In this document: positions 15,716 to 24,403 of the stretch, one piece after another | Numbering within the stretch: the first letter of the stretch is position 1 | Layout: each line of letters starts with the position of its first letter | Assembly (NCBI GenBank): GCA_002388005.1 | Contig: DGLO01000122.1 | Coordinates: forward strand, 2,636 to 50,254 | DNA from: Candidatus Neomicrothrix sp. UBA4542 | GTDB lineage: Bacteria > Actinomycetota > Acidimicrobiia > Acidimicrobiales > Poriferisodalaceae | DNA: 47,619 nucleotides | Direction of reading: 5' to 3' | Translations under genes and position numbers: made by a program | Notes under the pieces: model-generated | Told to the model about the DNA's origin: nothing | The model's input: the letters and a program-made list of their open reading frames with translations, nothing else | Database searches by the model: none

Positions 15716-17451
15716 GAAGGCGCCGTACCTTTTGATTTGGCGTCCGCGTCTCCCTCGGGCCCGAGAATTATGTCGTCGTTCGATCCCCCGGCCGGAACCA
15801 TTGGGTAGACCTTTTCGAACGCGTCAACCCTAAAGTCGATGACGACAGGGCGATCGTTGATTGAGTTCGCCTTTTCGATAGCGGAAAGAACCTCTTCCGC
15901 GGATTCAACGCGAATTCCGGCACATCCCATCGCCTCAGCCCAACCAACGTAATCGGGATGATCGGGGCTCAAGTAAACCTCGCTGTAGCGCTCCTCATAG
16001 AACAACTCCTGCCACTGACGCACCATCCCCAAATAGGCGTTATTTAGAATCGCGATTTTGACAGGAATGTTTTCGGCTGCAGCGGTAATGAGTTCCTGCG
16101 CCGTCATCTGAAAACAGCCATCGCCATCAATAGCCCATACAGTGCGCTCAGGTTGTCCTACCTTGGCACCGATTGCCGCGGGGACAGCGAACCCCATAGT
16201 GCCGAGCCCACCTGAGTTAACCCAAGTGTACGGGTAGTCAAATTTCCAATATTGGCTTGCCCACATCTGATGTTGACCCACACCGGCAACGACGATGGTG
16301 TCATCGGGAGTGTTGTCACGTAGTTGTTCCAGAACAAACTGCGGTTTTAAGGGGACGCCGCTGTCAGCCTGTTCGTAGCTCAACGGGTGCTGTTCTTGCC
16401 AACCGCTAATCGTTGACTTCCAGGCTGAACGGTCGGGGCTGGTTCTATTCGGCGTTTGAAATTCGGCTATCAGAGCCTCTAACGCCATCTTGGCATCTCC
16501 TTGGAGCGCGACGTCAGGTCGGCGCACCTTGCCATGTTCAGCCGGGTCGATATCTACGTGAATGATCTTGGCGTCTGGCGCGAAGAACTCTGTGTTGCCA
16601 GTAACGCGGTCGTCGAAGCGAGCGCCAAGGGTTATAAGCAGGTCAGATTGCTGGAACGCCATCACCGCTGTGTAGTTGCCATGCATACCGGGCATTCCAA
16701 GGCAAAGGGGGTCTCGGTCCGGGAACACACCTCGGGCCATCAGGGTGGTCGCGACGTGGATACCTGTGAGTTCAACGAACCGTTTCAGGGCGTCGGCGGC
16801 GCGCGCTTTAAGCAAGCCACCTCCCGCGTAGATGACAGGTCGTTCCGATGCGCAAATGAGTTCTATTGCCTCGGAGATTTTTCGGCGGTCAACATCCGTG
16901 ATTGGCGCATACCCGGGAAGGTCAACATCGTCAGGCCAATACCATTCCATCATGTCGTTACTGACATCTTTCGGGACGTCGATGAGAACGGGTCCCGGCC
17001 GACCTGTCGTGGCGATATGGAAGGCTTCTCTAACAATTCTTGGGATGTCTGAAGGATCGGTTACCAGGTAGTTGTGCTTGGTCACGGCCATTGTTATTCC
17101 GGTGGTGTCACACTCTTGGAACGCGTCGGAACCGATTGACGCCAAGGCAACTTGTCCCGTGATTACAACTATTGGGATTGAATCCATGTATGCATCACAT
17201 AGCGGCGTAACGATGTTGGTGGCTGCCGGGCCGCTCGTCACGATTGCTACTCCTGGTTTGCCCGTCACCTGCGCATATCCCTGAGCCATATGGCCGGCAC
17301 CCTGTTCGTGGCGCACAAGTACATGGCGGATCTTTGAGTCGAGAATTGGGTCATATACAGGGAGGATGGCGCCTCCGGGAAGTCCGAACATCACCTCGAC
17401 ATCACACATCTCAAGACTCTTGATGAGGGCTTGAGCGCCAGTGAGTTCCAT
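15712..17451 (-). CDS. ilvB: Acetolactate synthase large (catalytic) subunit
   Basis: A TPP- and FAD-dependent enzyme joining two pyruvates (valine, leucine) or pyruvate plus 2-oxobutyrate (isoleucine). The frame can begin at TTG 17472, but ATG 17451 (579 residues) is preferred: it has AAGGA eight bases upstream and yields MELTGAQAL. The TPP-activating Glu is E49 in RHEQGAGHMAQGYA. The central FAD-binding domain is present, and the C-terminal TPP/Mg2+ motif GDG...NNAYLGM is intact. It heads ilvBNC and lies downstream of a leader peptide and an intrinsic attenuator. Confidence 0.95.
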   Translation of the reverse strand: MELTGAQALIKSLEMCDVEVMFGLPGGAILPVYDPILDSKIRHVLVRHEQGAGHMAQGYAQVTGKPGVAIVTSGPAATNIVTPLCDAYMDSIPIVVITGQVALASIGSDAFQECDTTGITMAVTKHNYLVTDPSDIPRIVREAFHIATTGRPGPVLIDVPKDVSNDMMEWYWPDDVDLPGYAPITDVDRRKISEAIELICASERPVIYAGGGLLKARAADALKRFVELTGIHVATTLMARGVFPDRDPLCLGMPGMHGNYTAVMAFQQSDLLITLGARFDDRVTGNTEFFAPDAKIIHVDIDPAEHGKVRRPDVALQGDAKMALEALIAEFQTPNRTSPDRSAWKSTISGWQEQHPLSYEQADSGVPLKPQFVLEQLRDNTPDDTIVVAGVGQHQMWASQYWKFDYPYTWVNSGGLGTMGFAVPAAIGAKVGQPERTVWAIDGDGCFQMTAQELITAAAENIPVKIAILNNAYLGMVRQWQELFYEERYSEVYLSPDHPDYVGWAEAMGCAGIRVESAEEVLSAIEKANSINDRPVVIDFRVDAFEKVYPMVPAGGSNDDIILGPEGDADAKSKGTAPS

Positions 17452-17510
17452 CGGTCTATTCCTTACTGTCAAGTTTGAGTGAGATGGGTGTTGGTGGTGC
17501 CTAGAAACGG

Positions 17511-17531
17511 AAAAGGTCCCCGGTGGGGACC
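17511..17531 (-). terminator. Intrinsic attenuator terminator upstream of ilvB
   Basis: On the transcribed strand GGTCCCC and GGGGACC form a perfect 7-base GC-rich stem with an ACC loop, followed directly by TTTT. It lies 28 bases after the leader-peptide stop and 60 bases before the ilvB ATG, the normal place for a leader attenuator. Confidence 0.75.
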
Positions 17532-17536
17532 ATAGG

Positions 17537-17561
17537 TAAGCGGGATCGGGCGGCCCGCTTA
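17537..17561 (-). promoter_or_regulatory. Anti-attenuator candidate hairpin in the ilv leader
   Basis: TAAGCGGG and CCCGCTTA form a perfect 8-base stem that overlaps the leader-peptide stop codon. Its internal GGGCC (17552-17556) can pair with GGTCC (17527-17531), the 5' arm of the terminator, allowing an alternative fold when a ribosome stalls upstream. Confidence 0.55.
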
Positions 17562-17615
17562 TACGGGTACTACGAGAAAGCGATTGACGCGAAAGCGTTG
17601 TATCTGTGATCGCAT
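17559..17615 (-). CDS. Branched-chain leader peptide of ilvBNC
   Basis: An 18-residue frame from ATG to TAA encodes MRSQIQRFRVNRFLVVPV, ending with Leu-Val-Val-Pro-Val plus an earlier Val and Ile. The control codons (CTC GTA GTA CCC GTA) lie at the very end, directly before the hairpins of the attenuator. The arrangement parallels ilvB leader peptides known in Corynebacterium and Streptomyces. A second frame starting at 17623 overlaps it but has only one branched-chain codon. No strong Shine-Dalgarno is visible. Confidence 0.65.
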   Translation of the reverse strand: MRSQIQRFRVNRFLVVPV

Positions 17616-17673
17616 GCAGCCATTTTGGCGGCGACTGGTGCCACTCGCAACCTGAGAAGTCAGATCTAATAGT

Positions 17674-17701
17674 TCTATAGGCCTCTCAACGCTACATTCA
17701 A
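17674..17701 (-). promoter_or_regulatory. Probable ilv operon promoter
   Basis: TTGAAT (17696-17701) and TATAGA (17674-17679) are separated by 16 bases and would start transcription near 17667, about 50 bases before the leader-peptide ATG. A dyad at 17631-17648 (GCGA.TGG..CCA.TCGC) lies in the early leader and could be an operator or pause hairpin. Confidence 0.5.
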
Positions 17702-17707
17702 GGCGTA

Positions 17708-18973
17708 ATGGCACGGCTTTCGACAACTCCGCGCTTTCTCATTATTGCGGCGTTGGCGGTCTCGGTCATCGCACTGTTACAGGTTCCCGGCAGGGGAACT
17801 GGAAGCTCCTCTGGCGATCGTGATGAGATTCGATGGCAGGCACCGACAAAAAGTTCAATTCCTTTTGAGGAGACCAGGGAGTTCGCCCTATCCAACGAAC
17901 CCTGTCCCGCCGGTCTTCCGTTGCTCGAACCAAAGCAGGTCAATTCTGTCGACCTGGAGTTGTCACTTTTTCTTGACTTACCCGGGGCTATCGCATTGGT
18001 GTTCCTTGACGCTGAAAATGGCTTCGTGGCTGAAAGGAACGGGCTGGTTTATGCGTTTGATTCAGCGGGCGTGTTAGCTGAGCCTGTCATCAACATGGCT
18101 TCTGACACCAGCAATGAAATGGATCAGGGGCTATTGGGGTTAGCGATTTCCCCCGACAAGAACTGGTTGTACCTCAATCGAACTGACTTGCGCGGTTCGA
18201 GCGTAGTAACGGCTCATTCTTTGCAGTCAGGTATGCCAAATCTGGGAGCGGGGGTGGAGATCATCGTTGTCGATCAACCATCAGCGATGCACAACGGTGG
18301 TGATCTGGCGTTTGATTCTGAGGGCCGCTTGCTTCTGTCCTTCGGCGATGGAGGGGGCTTGGGCGACCCAAATGGTCATGGTCAGGATCTTTCGACGCCT
18401 TTGGGAGCTGTGCTGCGTCTCGATGTAAACCCGAACCAGTGGCCACCTCACAAACCAGCGATTGGAAATCCAGATCATGGCCCCGGTTCTGATCCTCGGA
18501 TTTGGGTCAGCGGCGTTCGGAACCCTTTTCGTTTCTCATTCGACGAAACCACCGGTGACCTGTGGCTCACAGATTTAGGCCAACAATGCGTTGAAGAGCT
18601 AAACGTTTTAACCTCAGCCGACGCGGGCGCCAATTTAGGTTGGAATCTCGTCGAAGGCTCGAGACCGTTCCTCGGTCAGGACAACTCGTCCCTGCGCAGC
18701 CCAGATTTTGAGTACCGCCACGGGCGGGGCCGTTGCGCGATCATCGGTGGATTCGTCGTCCATGGTGGACCCCACCCAATTCTTGAGGATCGTTACCTGT
18801 TCACCGATATGTGTGGGGCCCAGTTGATGGCTTTGCGATTGGATGAGGACCCATCGGTGCTGGCACTCCCCCTGCACGCATCTCACCCGGTAGCTTTCGC
18901 CGCTGGCCATGCTCAAGATCTTTATCTCATCGACCTTGCCAGCGGTGTGTGGCAGATAAGCCTCAAAGAGTGA
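17708..18973 (+). CDS. Membrane-anchored glucose/sorbosone dehydrogenase-like beta-propeller
   Basis: A 421-residue protein with an N-terminal hydrophobic segment (about 9-26) that is a signal anchor or signal peptide, then a short linker and a GSDH-type six-bladed propeller (about 75-420). Family stretches include GLLGLAISPD, the AMHNGGDLAFDSEGRLLLSFGDGGG active-site/PQQ-Ca region, RIWVSGVRNPFRFSFD and LGWNLVEGSRPF. Homologues include soluble PQQ glucose dehydrogenases, Yli-type aldose dehydrogenases and HHIPL proteins. Substrate and true PQQ use are uncertain. A possible leaderless -10 (TACATT, 17694-17699) lies eight bases before ATG. The MATE gene follows after six bases. Confidence 0.85.
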   Translation: MARLSTTPRFLIIAALAVSVIALLQVPGRGTGSSSGDRDEIRWQAPTKSSIPFEETREFALSNEPCPAGLPLLEPKQVNSVDLELSLFLDLPGAIALVFLDAENGFVAERNGLVYAFDSAGVLAEPVINMASDTSNEMDQGLLGLAISPDKNWLYLNRTDLRGSSVVTAHSLQSGMPNLGAGVEIIVVDQPSAMHNGGDLAFDSEGRLLLSFGDGGGLGDPNGHGQDLSTPLGAVLRLDVNPNQWPPHKPAIGNPDHGPGSDPRIWVSGVRNPFRFSFDETTGDLWLTDLGQQCVEELNVLTSADAGANLGWNLVEGSRPFLGQDNSSLRSPDFEYRHGRGRCAIIGGFVVHGGPHPILEDRYLFTDMCGAQLMALRLDEDPSVLALPLHASHPVAFAAGHAQDLYLIDLASGVWQISLKE

Positions 18974-18979
18974 GTCAGA

Positions 18980-20284
18980 TTGTTTCGTCGAACTTCACAT
19001 GACCGCGCCATTTTGGTTGTCGCGCTGCCTGCTTTTGGTGCGTTGATCGCTGAGCCCATTTATGTGTTAACCGATACGGCAATCGTCGGTCACATCAGCA
19101 CCGAGGCACTCGCTGGTCTCGCAGTCGCAGCCGCAATCTTGTTGACCGTCTTTTCCATGCTCATCTTTTTGGCATACGGCACCACGGGAATAGTTGGTCG
19201 CCTTCTCGGCTCAGGTCAACATCGAGAAGCTGCTGCCCAGGGTGTCCAAGCGGTGTGGCTCGCCATTTTCTCTGGCGCTGTGGTCACGGTCGGCATCGCG
19301 ATCTTCTCGGGAGCTTTGGTGGACCTGTTCGAACCAAGTGCTCTCGTACGTAAAGAAGCATTGACGTATCTAAGAATTAGCTTGGTCGGACTGGTCGCAC
19401 AGCTCATAGTGATGAGTGGAACCGGTTACCTGCGAGGTCTGCAGGATACGCGCACTCCCCTGATAGTGGCCCTCGTCGGAGCACTAATAAATCTAGGGTT
19501 GGAACTCGTTTTGGTTTTCATCTTCGATTTAGGTATCGCCGGGTCGGCCTGGTCGACCGTGGTTGCTCAATGGTTATGTGCTTTGGCTTATCTGGCCGTT
19601 ATTTCTAGAGCATCACAAAAACTCGAGGCATCCGTTCGGCCTGATTTTCAACGTCTCTTCCGCTACGCCCGCGTCGGATTCCATCTGTTCGTGCGTACTA
19701 GCGCTCTGCGCGCGTCGTTTCTGTTGGCAACCGCTGTAGCGGCACGGAAGGGCACCACGCAATTAGCGGCACATCAGATAAGTATCGAAGTTTGGAGTCT
19801 GCTGGCTTTGGGCTTGGATTCTGTGGCCATCGCCGGTCAAGCCTTGATCGCGAAGTTTTTGGGTGCTGGTCAAGTCAAAACCGCTAAGGCCGCTAGTCGT
19901 CGGATGATCGGCTTGAGCGTGCAGGTTGGATGCGTGGGCGGCGCGCTGCTCTTGGCTGCCCGTACGCCAATTGCGAAGTTATTTACTAACGACCCAAGCG
20001 TGGCTGAGTTAACCGGGTTTCTTTTTGTTTTCGTCGCTCTAAGTCAGCCTCTGAACGCTCTGGTATTCGGGATTGATGGGATCCTGATCGGCGCAGGAGA
20101 TCTTCGGTTCTTAGCATGGGCGATGATCGGTACGTTCGCTGCGTTCGCGGGGTTCGCGTTTGCTACTGCGAATCTGGGGATGGGTTGGCTTTGGGCGTGT
20201 CTTGTCGCCTTAATGGTCTTCCGGGGCGGAGCTGTATGGGGCAGATTCAAACAAGAGGGCTGGATTCGCGTTGGCGCCGACTAG
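18980..20284 (+). CDS. MATE family efflux transporter
   Basis: A 434-residue inner-membrane multidrug/toxin extrusion protein with about twelve hydrophobic segments in two homologous halves. The first half has AEPIYVLTDTAIVGHISTEALAGLAVA, a hallmark of the DinF-like branch. The repeat segment around GTTQLAAHQISIEVWSLLALGLDSVAIAGQALIAKFLGAG marks the second half. It begins at TTG 18980, six bases after the GSDH stop, with a weak AAGAG upstream. It probably uses a cation gradient to export small molecules; the substrate is unknown. Confidence 0.9.
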   Translation: MFRRTSHDRAILVVALPAFGALIAEPIYVLTDTAIVGHISTEALAGLAVAAAILLTVFSMLIFLAYGTTGIVGRLLGSGQHREAAAQGVQAVWLAIFSGAVVTVGIAIFSGALVDLFEPSALVRKEALTYLRISLVGLVAQLIVMSGTGYLRGLQDTRTPLIVALVGALINLGLELVLVFIFDLGIAGSAWSTVVAQWLCALAYLAVISRASQKLEASVRPDFQRLFRYARVGFHLFVRTSALRASFLLATAVAARKGTTQLAAHQISIEVWSLLALGLDSVAIAGQALIAKFLGAGQVKTAKAASRRMIGLSVQVGCVGGALLLAARTPIAKLFTNDPSVAELTGFLFVFVALSQPLNALVFGIDGILIGAGDLRFLAWAMIGTFAAFAGFAFATANLGMGWLWACLVALMVFRGGAVWGRFKQEGWIRVGAD

Positions 20285-20352
20285 CGCTCCACCAACCATT
20301 AGACCGGATCTAGTGCTACAAACTTGTACTGCAAGCAGAGATAGAGGTTCCT

Positions 20353-20760
20353 ATGCCATCGATCGAGGCGATCGAGGACATCGGCAGTCGTCACCAGGCA
20401 CGTCTGAAAGCAGCGGACCTAGGGTCCTGTCAAAATTTATTGACGGCTGGGGCGACTAGGCGTGGACGACGCGTCATCTCCGAAACTGTGGGCGTCGCCG
20501 AAAGCAGGGTCCTCGAGTGGGTCAACAAGGCTGATCTAATGCGTATCAGAGGGGTTTCGACACAGTACTCAGCGCTTCTTGAAGCGGTCGGGGTTGATTC
20601 AATCCGGAAGCTTCGACGGAGCCGATTAGCGCAACTTCACCAAGCTCTCCTCGACGCTAACGACAGTCGCCGAAATCCTCTGGTGCAACGGCTTCCCTCC
20701 CATGGTCAGATCAAAGGCTGGATCGGACAAGCCAAGCGGCTACCTCAGCTGGTGAAATGA
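20353..20760 (+). CDS. DUF4332 helix-hairpin-helix-like protein
   Basis: A 135-residue basic protein. Two copies of a helix-hairpin-helix-like unit are visible: IEAIEDIGSRHQARLKAADLGSCQNLLTAGA near the start and LMRIRGVSTQYSALLEAVGVDSIRKLRR in the middle, a pattern seen in DUF4332 proteins. Such units often bind nucleic acids non-specifically, but the function is unknown. The ATG has AGAGGT upstream. It is separate from the MATE gene by 68 bases and converges on gatB. Confidence 0.7.
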   Translation: MPSIEAIEDIGSRHQARLKAADLGSCQNLLTAGATRRGRRVISETVGVAESRVLEWVNKADLMRIRGVSTQYSALLEAVGVDSIRKLRRSRLAQLHQALLDANDSRRNPLVQRLPSHGQIKGWIGQAKRLPQLVK

Positions 20761-20778
20761 CGTCGTGGCAATGCCCAA

Positions 20779-22185
20779 TCATCCTCTTCGCTGTTGAAGA
20801 ATCGAGTTGATGGCCTTGCCGTCTGCTTGGCCTTTTGTGGCCTTCATAACTGCCCCGACAATGACACCTTGAACTTTGTCTTCGCCGTCGCAGAACTTCG
20901 TCCAAGCTTCGGGGTTTTCTGAGATGGCACGGTCGACAAGAATCTCTAGCTCGTCAGAATCCATCGCTTCGAACCCGTGAGTCTCAGCGATCGATGATGG
21001 GTCAACACCGCTGTCAACCATCTCTGTGAGCACTTGTTTGGTTTGTGTAGCGGTCAAAGCACCAGATTGTTCCATTTGAATGAGTTCAGCGAAATGGTTT
21101 GCGTCGAGCCCCGAAGCACCGTCGATGGCCAGATTTTGCACGGCATGGGTAATTGCTCGTTCTGGGTCGGCGCCGGCGGCTATTGCTGCAAACACCAGGG
21201 GGGACAGCCCACGATTTACTACGGTGGCAGCAGTTTCCATATTTATCTCGGCGACAGATAGGAGCCTGGCGCGTTGATCGGCGGGAAGTTCAGGCATTCC
21301 GGCCGAAATTCGTTGAATCCAGTCCGAGTCGGGGTCGAGGAGTACAAGATCAGGCTCCGGGAAATAGCGGTAATCGTTGGCCTCTTCTTTGGATCGCAGC
21401 GTGTGAGTTTTTCCTTCTTCTGACCAATGTCGGGTCTCTTGTCGCGGCGCCTCCTCTCCTTCATACATCGCTATGTGTCGGTCAGCTTCATATTTGATGG
21501 CGCGTTGCAAAGAGCGCAGCGAGTTCAAGTTTTTGATCTCGCAACGTGTGCGTAGTTCCTCTGATCCGACTGGCCGCACGCTCACGTTGGCATCAACTCT
21601 CATTGACCCTTCCTCCAAGCGCGCTTCGGAAGCTCCGGTAGCTACCAAGATGGCCCGCAGTTCTTCGACGTATGCCCGGGCGTCTTCGGCTGATCTGATA
21701 TCAGGCCGTGAAACCACTTCAAGCAGCGGAACACCCGCTCGGTTGTAGTCCACCAAAGCCTCTGAAGCCCCATGGATCCGCCCGTCTTCACCGCCTAGGT
21801 GGGTGGTTTTGCCGGCATCTTCTTCGAGATGAGCACGCTCTATGCCGATGCGTGTGCCGTTGGGAAGATCGAGAGAGCCGTTGATGCAGATGGGTTGGTC
21901 GTATTGGCTGACCTGATAGTCCTTGGGCATGTCGGGATAAAAATAGTTTTTCCGGTGAAACACCGACGGTTGAATTTCACAGCCAAGTGCTATGCCAATG
22001 GTCATCGCCAATTCAACGGCTCTTCGGTTCAGCACCGGCAACGAACCCGGCAGACCAAGACACACGGGTGTGACGTTCGTATTGGGTTCATCGCCGAAAC
22101 GATTCGGTGCGTGGGAAAACAGCTTGGTGTTGGTCGCCAACTCCACATGTACTTCTAGACCGATCACGGTTTCCCATTCGCTCAC
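20779..22185 (-). CDS. gatB: Asp-tRNA(Asn)/Glu-tRNA(Gln) amidotransferase subunit B
   Basis: tRNA-binding and kinase subunit of GatCAB, which phosphorylates the misacylated Glu/Asp on tRNA and transfers ammonia to it. It is 468 residues. The N-terminal cradle domain starts ETVIGLEVHVELATNTKLFS and continues with VCLGLPGSLPVLN and HRKNYFYPDMPKDYQ. The C-terminal YqeY-like tail contacts tRNA. The GTG start overlaps the gatA stop as GTGA. It is the last gene of the ferredoxin-gatC-gatA-gatB run. Confidence 0.95.
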   Translation of the reverse strand: MSEWETVIGLEVHVELATNTKLFSHAPNRFGDEPNTNVTPVCLGLPGSLPVLNRRAVELAMTIGIALGCEIQPSVFHRKNYFYPDMPKDYQVSQYDQPICINGSLDLPNGTRIGIERAHLEEDAGKTTHLGGEDGRIHGASEALVDYNRAGVPLLEVVSRPDIRSAEDARAYVEELRAILVATGASEARLEEGSMRVDANVSVRPVGSEELRTRCEIKNLNSLRSLQRAIKYEADRHIAMYEGEEAPRQETRHWSEEGKTHTLRSKEEANDYRYFPEPDLVLLDPDSDWIQRISAGMPELPADQRARLLSVAEINMETAATVVNRGLSPLVFAAIAAGADPERAITHAVQNLAIDGASGLDANHFAELIQMEQSGALTATQTKQVLTEMVDSGVDPSSIAETHGFEAMDSDELEILVDRAISENPEAWTKFCDGEDKVQGVIVGAVMKATKGQADGKAINSILQQRRG

Positions 22186-23612
22186 GGCAAGCCTCCAATG
22201 GGAGCGTGGGACTCTATGAATGATGCTGTTTGGAACATGAGCGGCTCTCCCAGTTGGGCAGCCATGACTTGTACCCCGACAGGCATGTCGTATGCACCAG
22301 TGCCAAAGGGAATTGACATTGCGGGATCACCGACGAGGTTGCTCGGGACGGTGCAGGTGTCGCAGCGGTACATGGTCATGGGATCTGAGCGCTCCCCGAA
22401 CTTGAACGCTACGAAAGGCGAAGTTGGCGACAAAAGAACGTCGTGATTTGAATATGCGGCGTCGAAGTCGTTTCGGGTCAGGGTCCGTACCTTTTGAGCT
22501 TTGCCGTAATAGGCATCGTAATAGCCGGCACTCAGCGCAAATGTTCCCAGCATGACTCTCGCAATAACTTCGTCCCCAAATCCACTCCGACGAGTAGTTG
22601 AATTCATGAACTGGACATCAGCGCCATCGGCTCTCAGTCCGTAACGGACCCCGTCATAGCGAGCCAAGTTGCTTGAGGCTTCGGCGGGGGCTATGAGGTA
22701 GTACGCAGTTAGCCCGTATTCCACTGCGGGTACGGAGACGGCATCAACCACCGCTCCGCCATTTTTCAACAAGTCGGCTACTTCGTGTACCCGGGAAACG
22801 ACGTCTTCATCTACGCCTTCGAGGAGCTCGCGAACAACCCCCACTCGAAGACCTTCAACACCGCGTTCTAGGTTCTGGGCCAAATCGGGGACTGGGGTCG
22901 GAATCGAGGTGCTATCTAATGGGTCGTGCCCGCCGATCACTTCCAAAGTCAAGGCCGCATCAGCTACGTCATTTGCGAAGGGCCCAATCTGATCAAATGA
23001 GGAAGCAAAGGCGATGAGCCCATATCGGCTCACAAGTCCGTAGGTTGGCTTCACTCCCACGACTCCACAGAGGGCTGCTGGTTGGCGGATTGAGCCACCT
23101 GTGTCCGAACCCAATGAGATGGGCGCGAAACCGGCAGCAACGGCAGCCGCGGAACCGCCGCTTGAGCCACCGGGAACTCGCGTTACGTCGTGAGGGTTGT
23201 GCGTGGGGCCAAATGCCGAGTGTTCAGTTGAGCTACCCATCGCGAACTCGTCAAGATTCGTTTTTCCGATAACAACCGCTCCGGCAGCCGTTAGCCGTTC
23301 GACGACCGTGGCGTCGTATGGTGGCTCCCATCCTTCAAGGATGCGTGACGAACATGTGGTGGGCACACCTCGGGTACACAGGTTGTCTTTGAGGGCAACC
23401 GGAACCCCTGCAAGCGGCCCTGGGTCGCGCCCGGAAGCGACCGTCTCGTCGATGCTCGCAGCCGCTTCAATGGCCTTCTCTCGCGTGACCAGGTTAAAGG
23501 CATGCACCTCCGGCTCTCGAAGTTCAATCGCTTCCAGGTACTCCTGTAGCGCCGAGACGGCACTTTGTCGACCCTCCCGAACTTCTGAAGCCAGGTTCTT
23601 TGCGGAGCTCAA
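22182..23612 (-). CDS. gatA: Asp-tRNA(Asn)/Glu-tRNA(Gln) amidotransferase subunit A
   Basis: Glutaminase subunit of GatCAB, of the amidase signature family, 476 residues. The Ser-cisSer-Lys triad is readable as K75 (VALKDN), S150 (GGSSGGS) and S174 (DTGGSIRQPAA). The TTG start overlaps the gatC stop as TTGA, and its own stop overlaps gatB, so the three subunits are translationally coupled. Together with GluRS in this window it supports the indirect route to Gln-tRNA (and possibly Asn-tRNA). Confidence 0.95.
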   Translation of the reverse strand: MSSAKNLASEVREGRQSAVSALQEYLEAIELREPEVHAFNLVTREKAIEAAASIDETVASGRDPGPLAGVPVALKDNLCTRGVPTTCSSRILEGWEPPYDATVVERLTAAGAVVIGKTNLDEFAMGSSTEHSAFGPTHNPHDVTRVPGGSSGGSAAAVAAGFAPISLGSDTGGSIRQPAALCGVVGVKPTYGLVSRYGLIAFASSFDQIGPFANDVADAALTLEVIGGHDPLDSTSIPTPVPDLAQNLERGVEGLRVGVVRELLEGVDEDVVSRVHEVADLLKNGGAVVDAVSVPAVEYGLTAYYLIAPAEASSNLARYDGVRYGLRADGADVQFMNSTTRRSGFGDEVIARVMLGTFALSAGYYDAYYGKAQKVRTLTRNDFDAAYSNHDVLLSPTSPFVAFKFGERSDPMTMYRCDTCTVPSNLVGDPAMSIPFGTGAYDMPVGVQVMAAQLGEPLMFQTASFIESHAPIGGLP

Positions 23613-23911
23613 GGCGATTCTCCCAATACCGGCGGCACACGAAACTGCCCTTCCGATGCGTCCGGGGCTTGCGTCAGTATTTCTTCGCGGGAAATGGTGG
23701 GTCCCACGACGTCGTCTCGTAACACATTGGTCAGCGGATAGGGGTGAGACATCGGCGCTACTGATTCGAGATCCAGCGCTTCTAATTGGCCGACATGGTC
23801 CAGAACTTTCTCAAGATGTTCAGTGAAGTGAGTGATTTCTTGTTCATTGAGATCAATTCGGGCCAATGCGGCGATATGGGCGACGAGATCTCGTGAGAGG
23901 CGCTCATTCAT
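23609..23911 (-). CDS. gatC: Asp-tRNA(Asn)/Glu-tRNA(Gln) amidotransferase subunit C
   Basis: Small subunit that wraps and stabilises GatA and GatB. I choose ATG 23911 (100 residues), giving MNERLSRDLVAHIAALARIDL, which matches family N-termini and has GGAG ten bases upstream. A 15-residue longer frame to 23956 would run into the ferredoxin gene. The typical LDLESVAPMSHPYPLTNVLRDD stretch is present. Confidence 0.92.
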   Translation of the reverse strand: MNERLSRDLVAHIAALARIDLNEQEITHFTEHLEKVLDHVGQLEALDLESVAPMSHPYPLTNVLRDDVVGPTISREEILTQAPDASEGQFRVPPVLGESP

Positions 23912-23933
23912 GTTGCTTCGTCTCCATAAGAGT

Positions 23934-24257
23934 TCACAGGTAGGGGTCGTTTCCACTCAAGGGTTCTCCCCACCAGTCTTCGGGTGAGGGCGGCCACTCA
24001 TCGGCGGGAAGAGGATAGATGCAATCTACGGGGCATGGTTCAAGACACTTATCACAGCCAGAGCACAGCTCTGGGAGAATAATGACATCAATGCCGTGGT
24101 TGAAGATGGCACCAAAATTTGGAGGGCATGCTCGCAGGCACGCATCGCAATTTATGCACACGGACATGTCTATGTACATAGGAGGATTTGGCCATTTGGT
24201 GTTCCGTTCTCGACGCTCGATGCGCGATATCCGCGCTGAGCTGGTTCCCGATGCCAT
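23934..24257 (-). CDS. 2x[4Fe-4S] ferredoxin
   Basis: A 107-residue electron carrier with two cysteine clusters, CINCDACLRACP and CSGCDKCLEPCP, each able to hold a [4Fe-4S] centre. The C-terminal tail is acidic and aromatic (DEWPPSPEDWWGE). The likely start is ATG 24257, because a -10 box lies just upstream and suggests a leaderless message. An internal ATG at 24179 would give a more typical short ferredoxin but lacks a Shine-Dalgarno. It leads the gatCAB genes by 22 bases. No redox partner is adjacent, so the electron acceptor is unknown. Confidence 0.87.
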   Translation of the reverse strand: MASGTSSARISRIERRERNTKWPNPPMYIDMSVCINCDACLRACPPNFGAIFNHGIDVIILPELCSGCDKCLEPCPVDCIYPLPADEWPPSPEDWWGEPLSGNDPYL

Positions 24258-24264
24258 CTACTGA

Positions 24265-24270
24265 ATTCTA
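24265..24270 (-). promoter_or_regulatory. -10 box for the ferredoxin-gatCAB transcript
   Basis: TAGAAT lies seven bases before the ferredoxin ATG on the transcribed strand, implying a leaderless start. The rest of the 146-base gap to 24403 shows no RNA gene or strong hairpin. Confidence 0.45.
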
Positions 24271-24403
24271 AGGCGCGTCGTTGGATCCGATTCGGTAAGC
24301 ATGTTCAAAGGGCAAGATACTTTCGGATGCGCGGATTCGAAGCGATTCGATTCCAATGGCTTGGTTCGCCGATTTGACGCTATAAGCGTGCGAAAATTTA
24401 CTG

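Noticed and set aside
17570..17623. Alternative ilv leader frame starting at ATG 17623
   Set aside because: It has only one branched-chain codon; the overlapping frame ending LVVPV is a better regulatory peptide.
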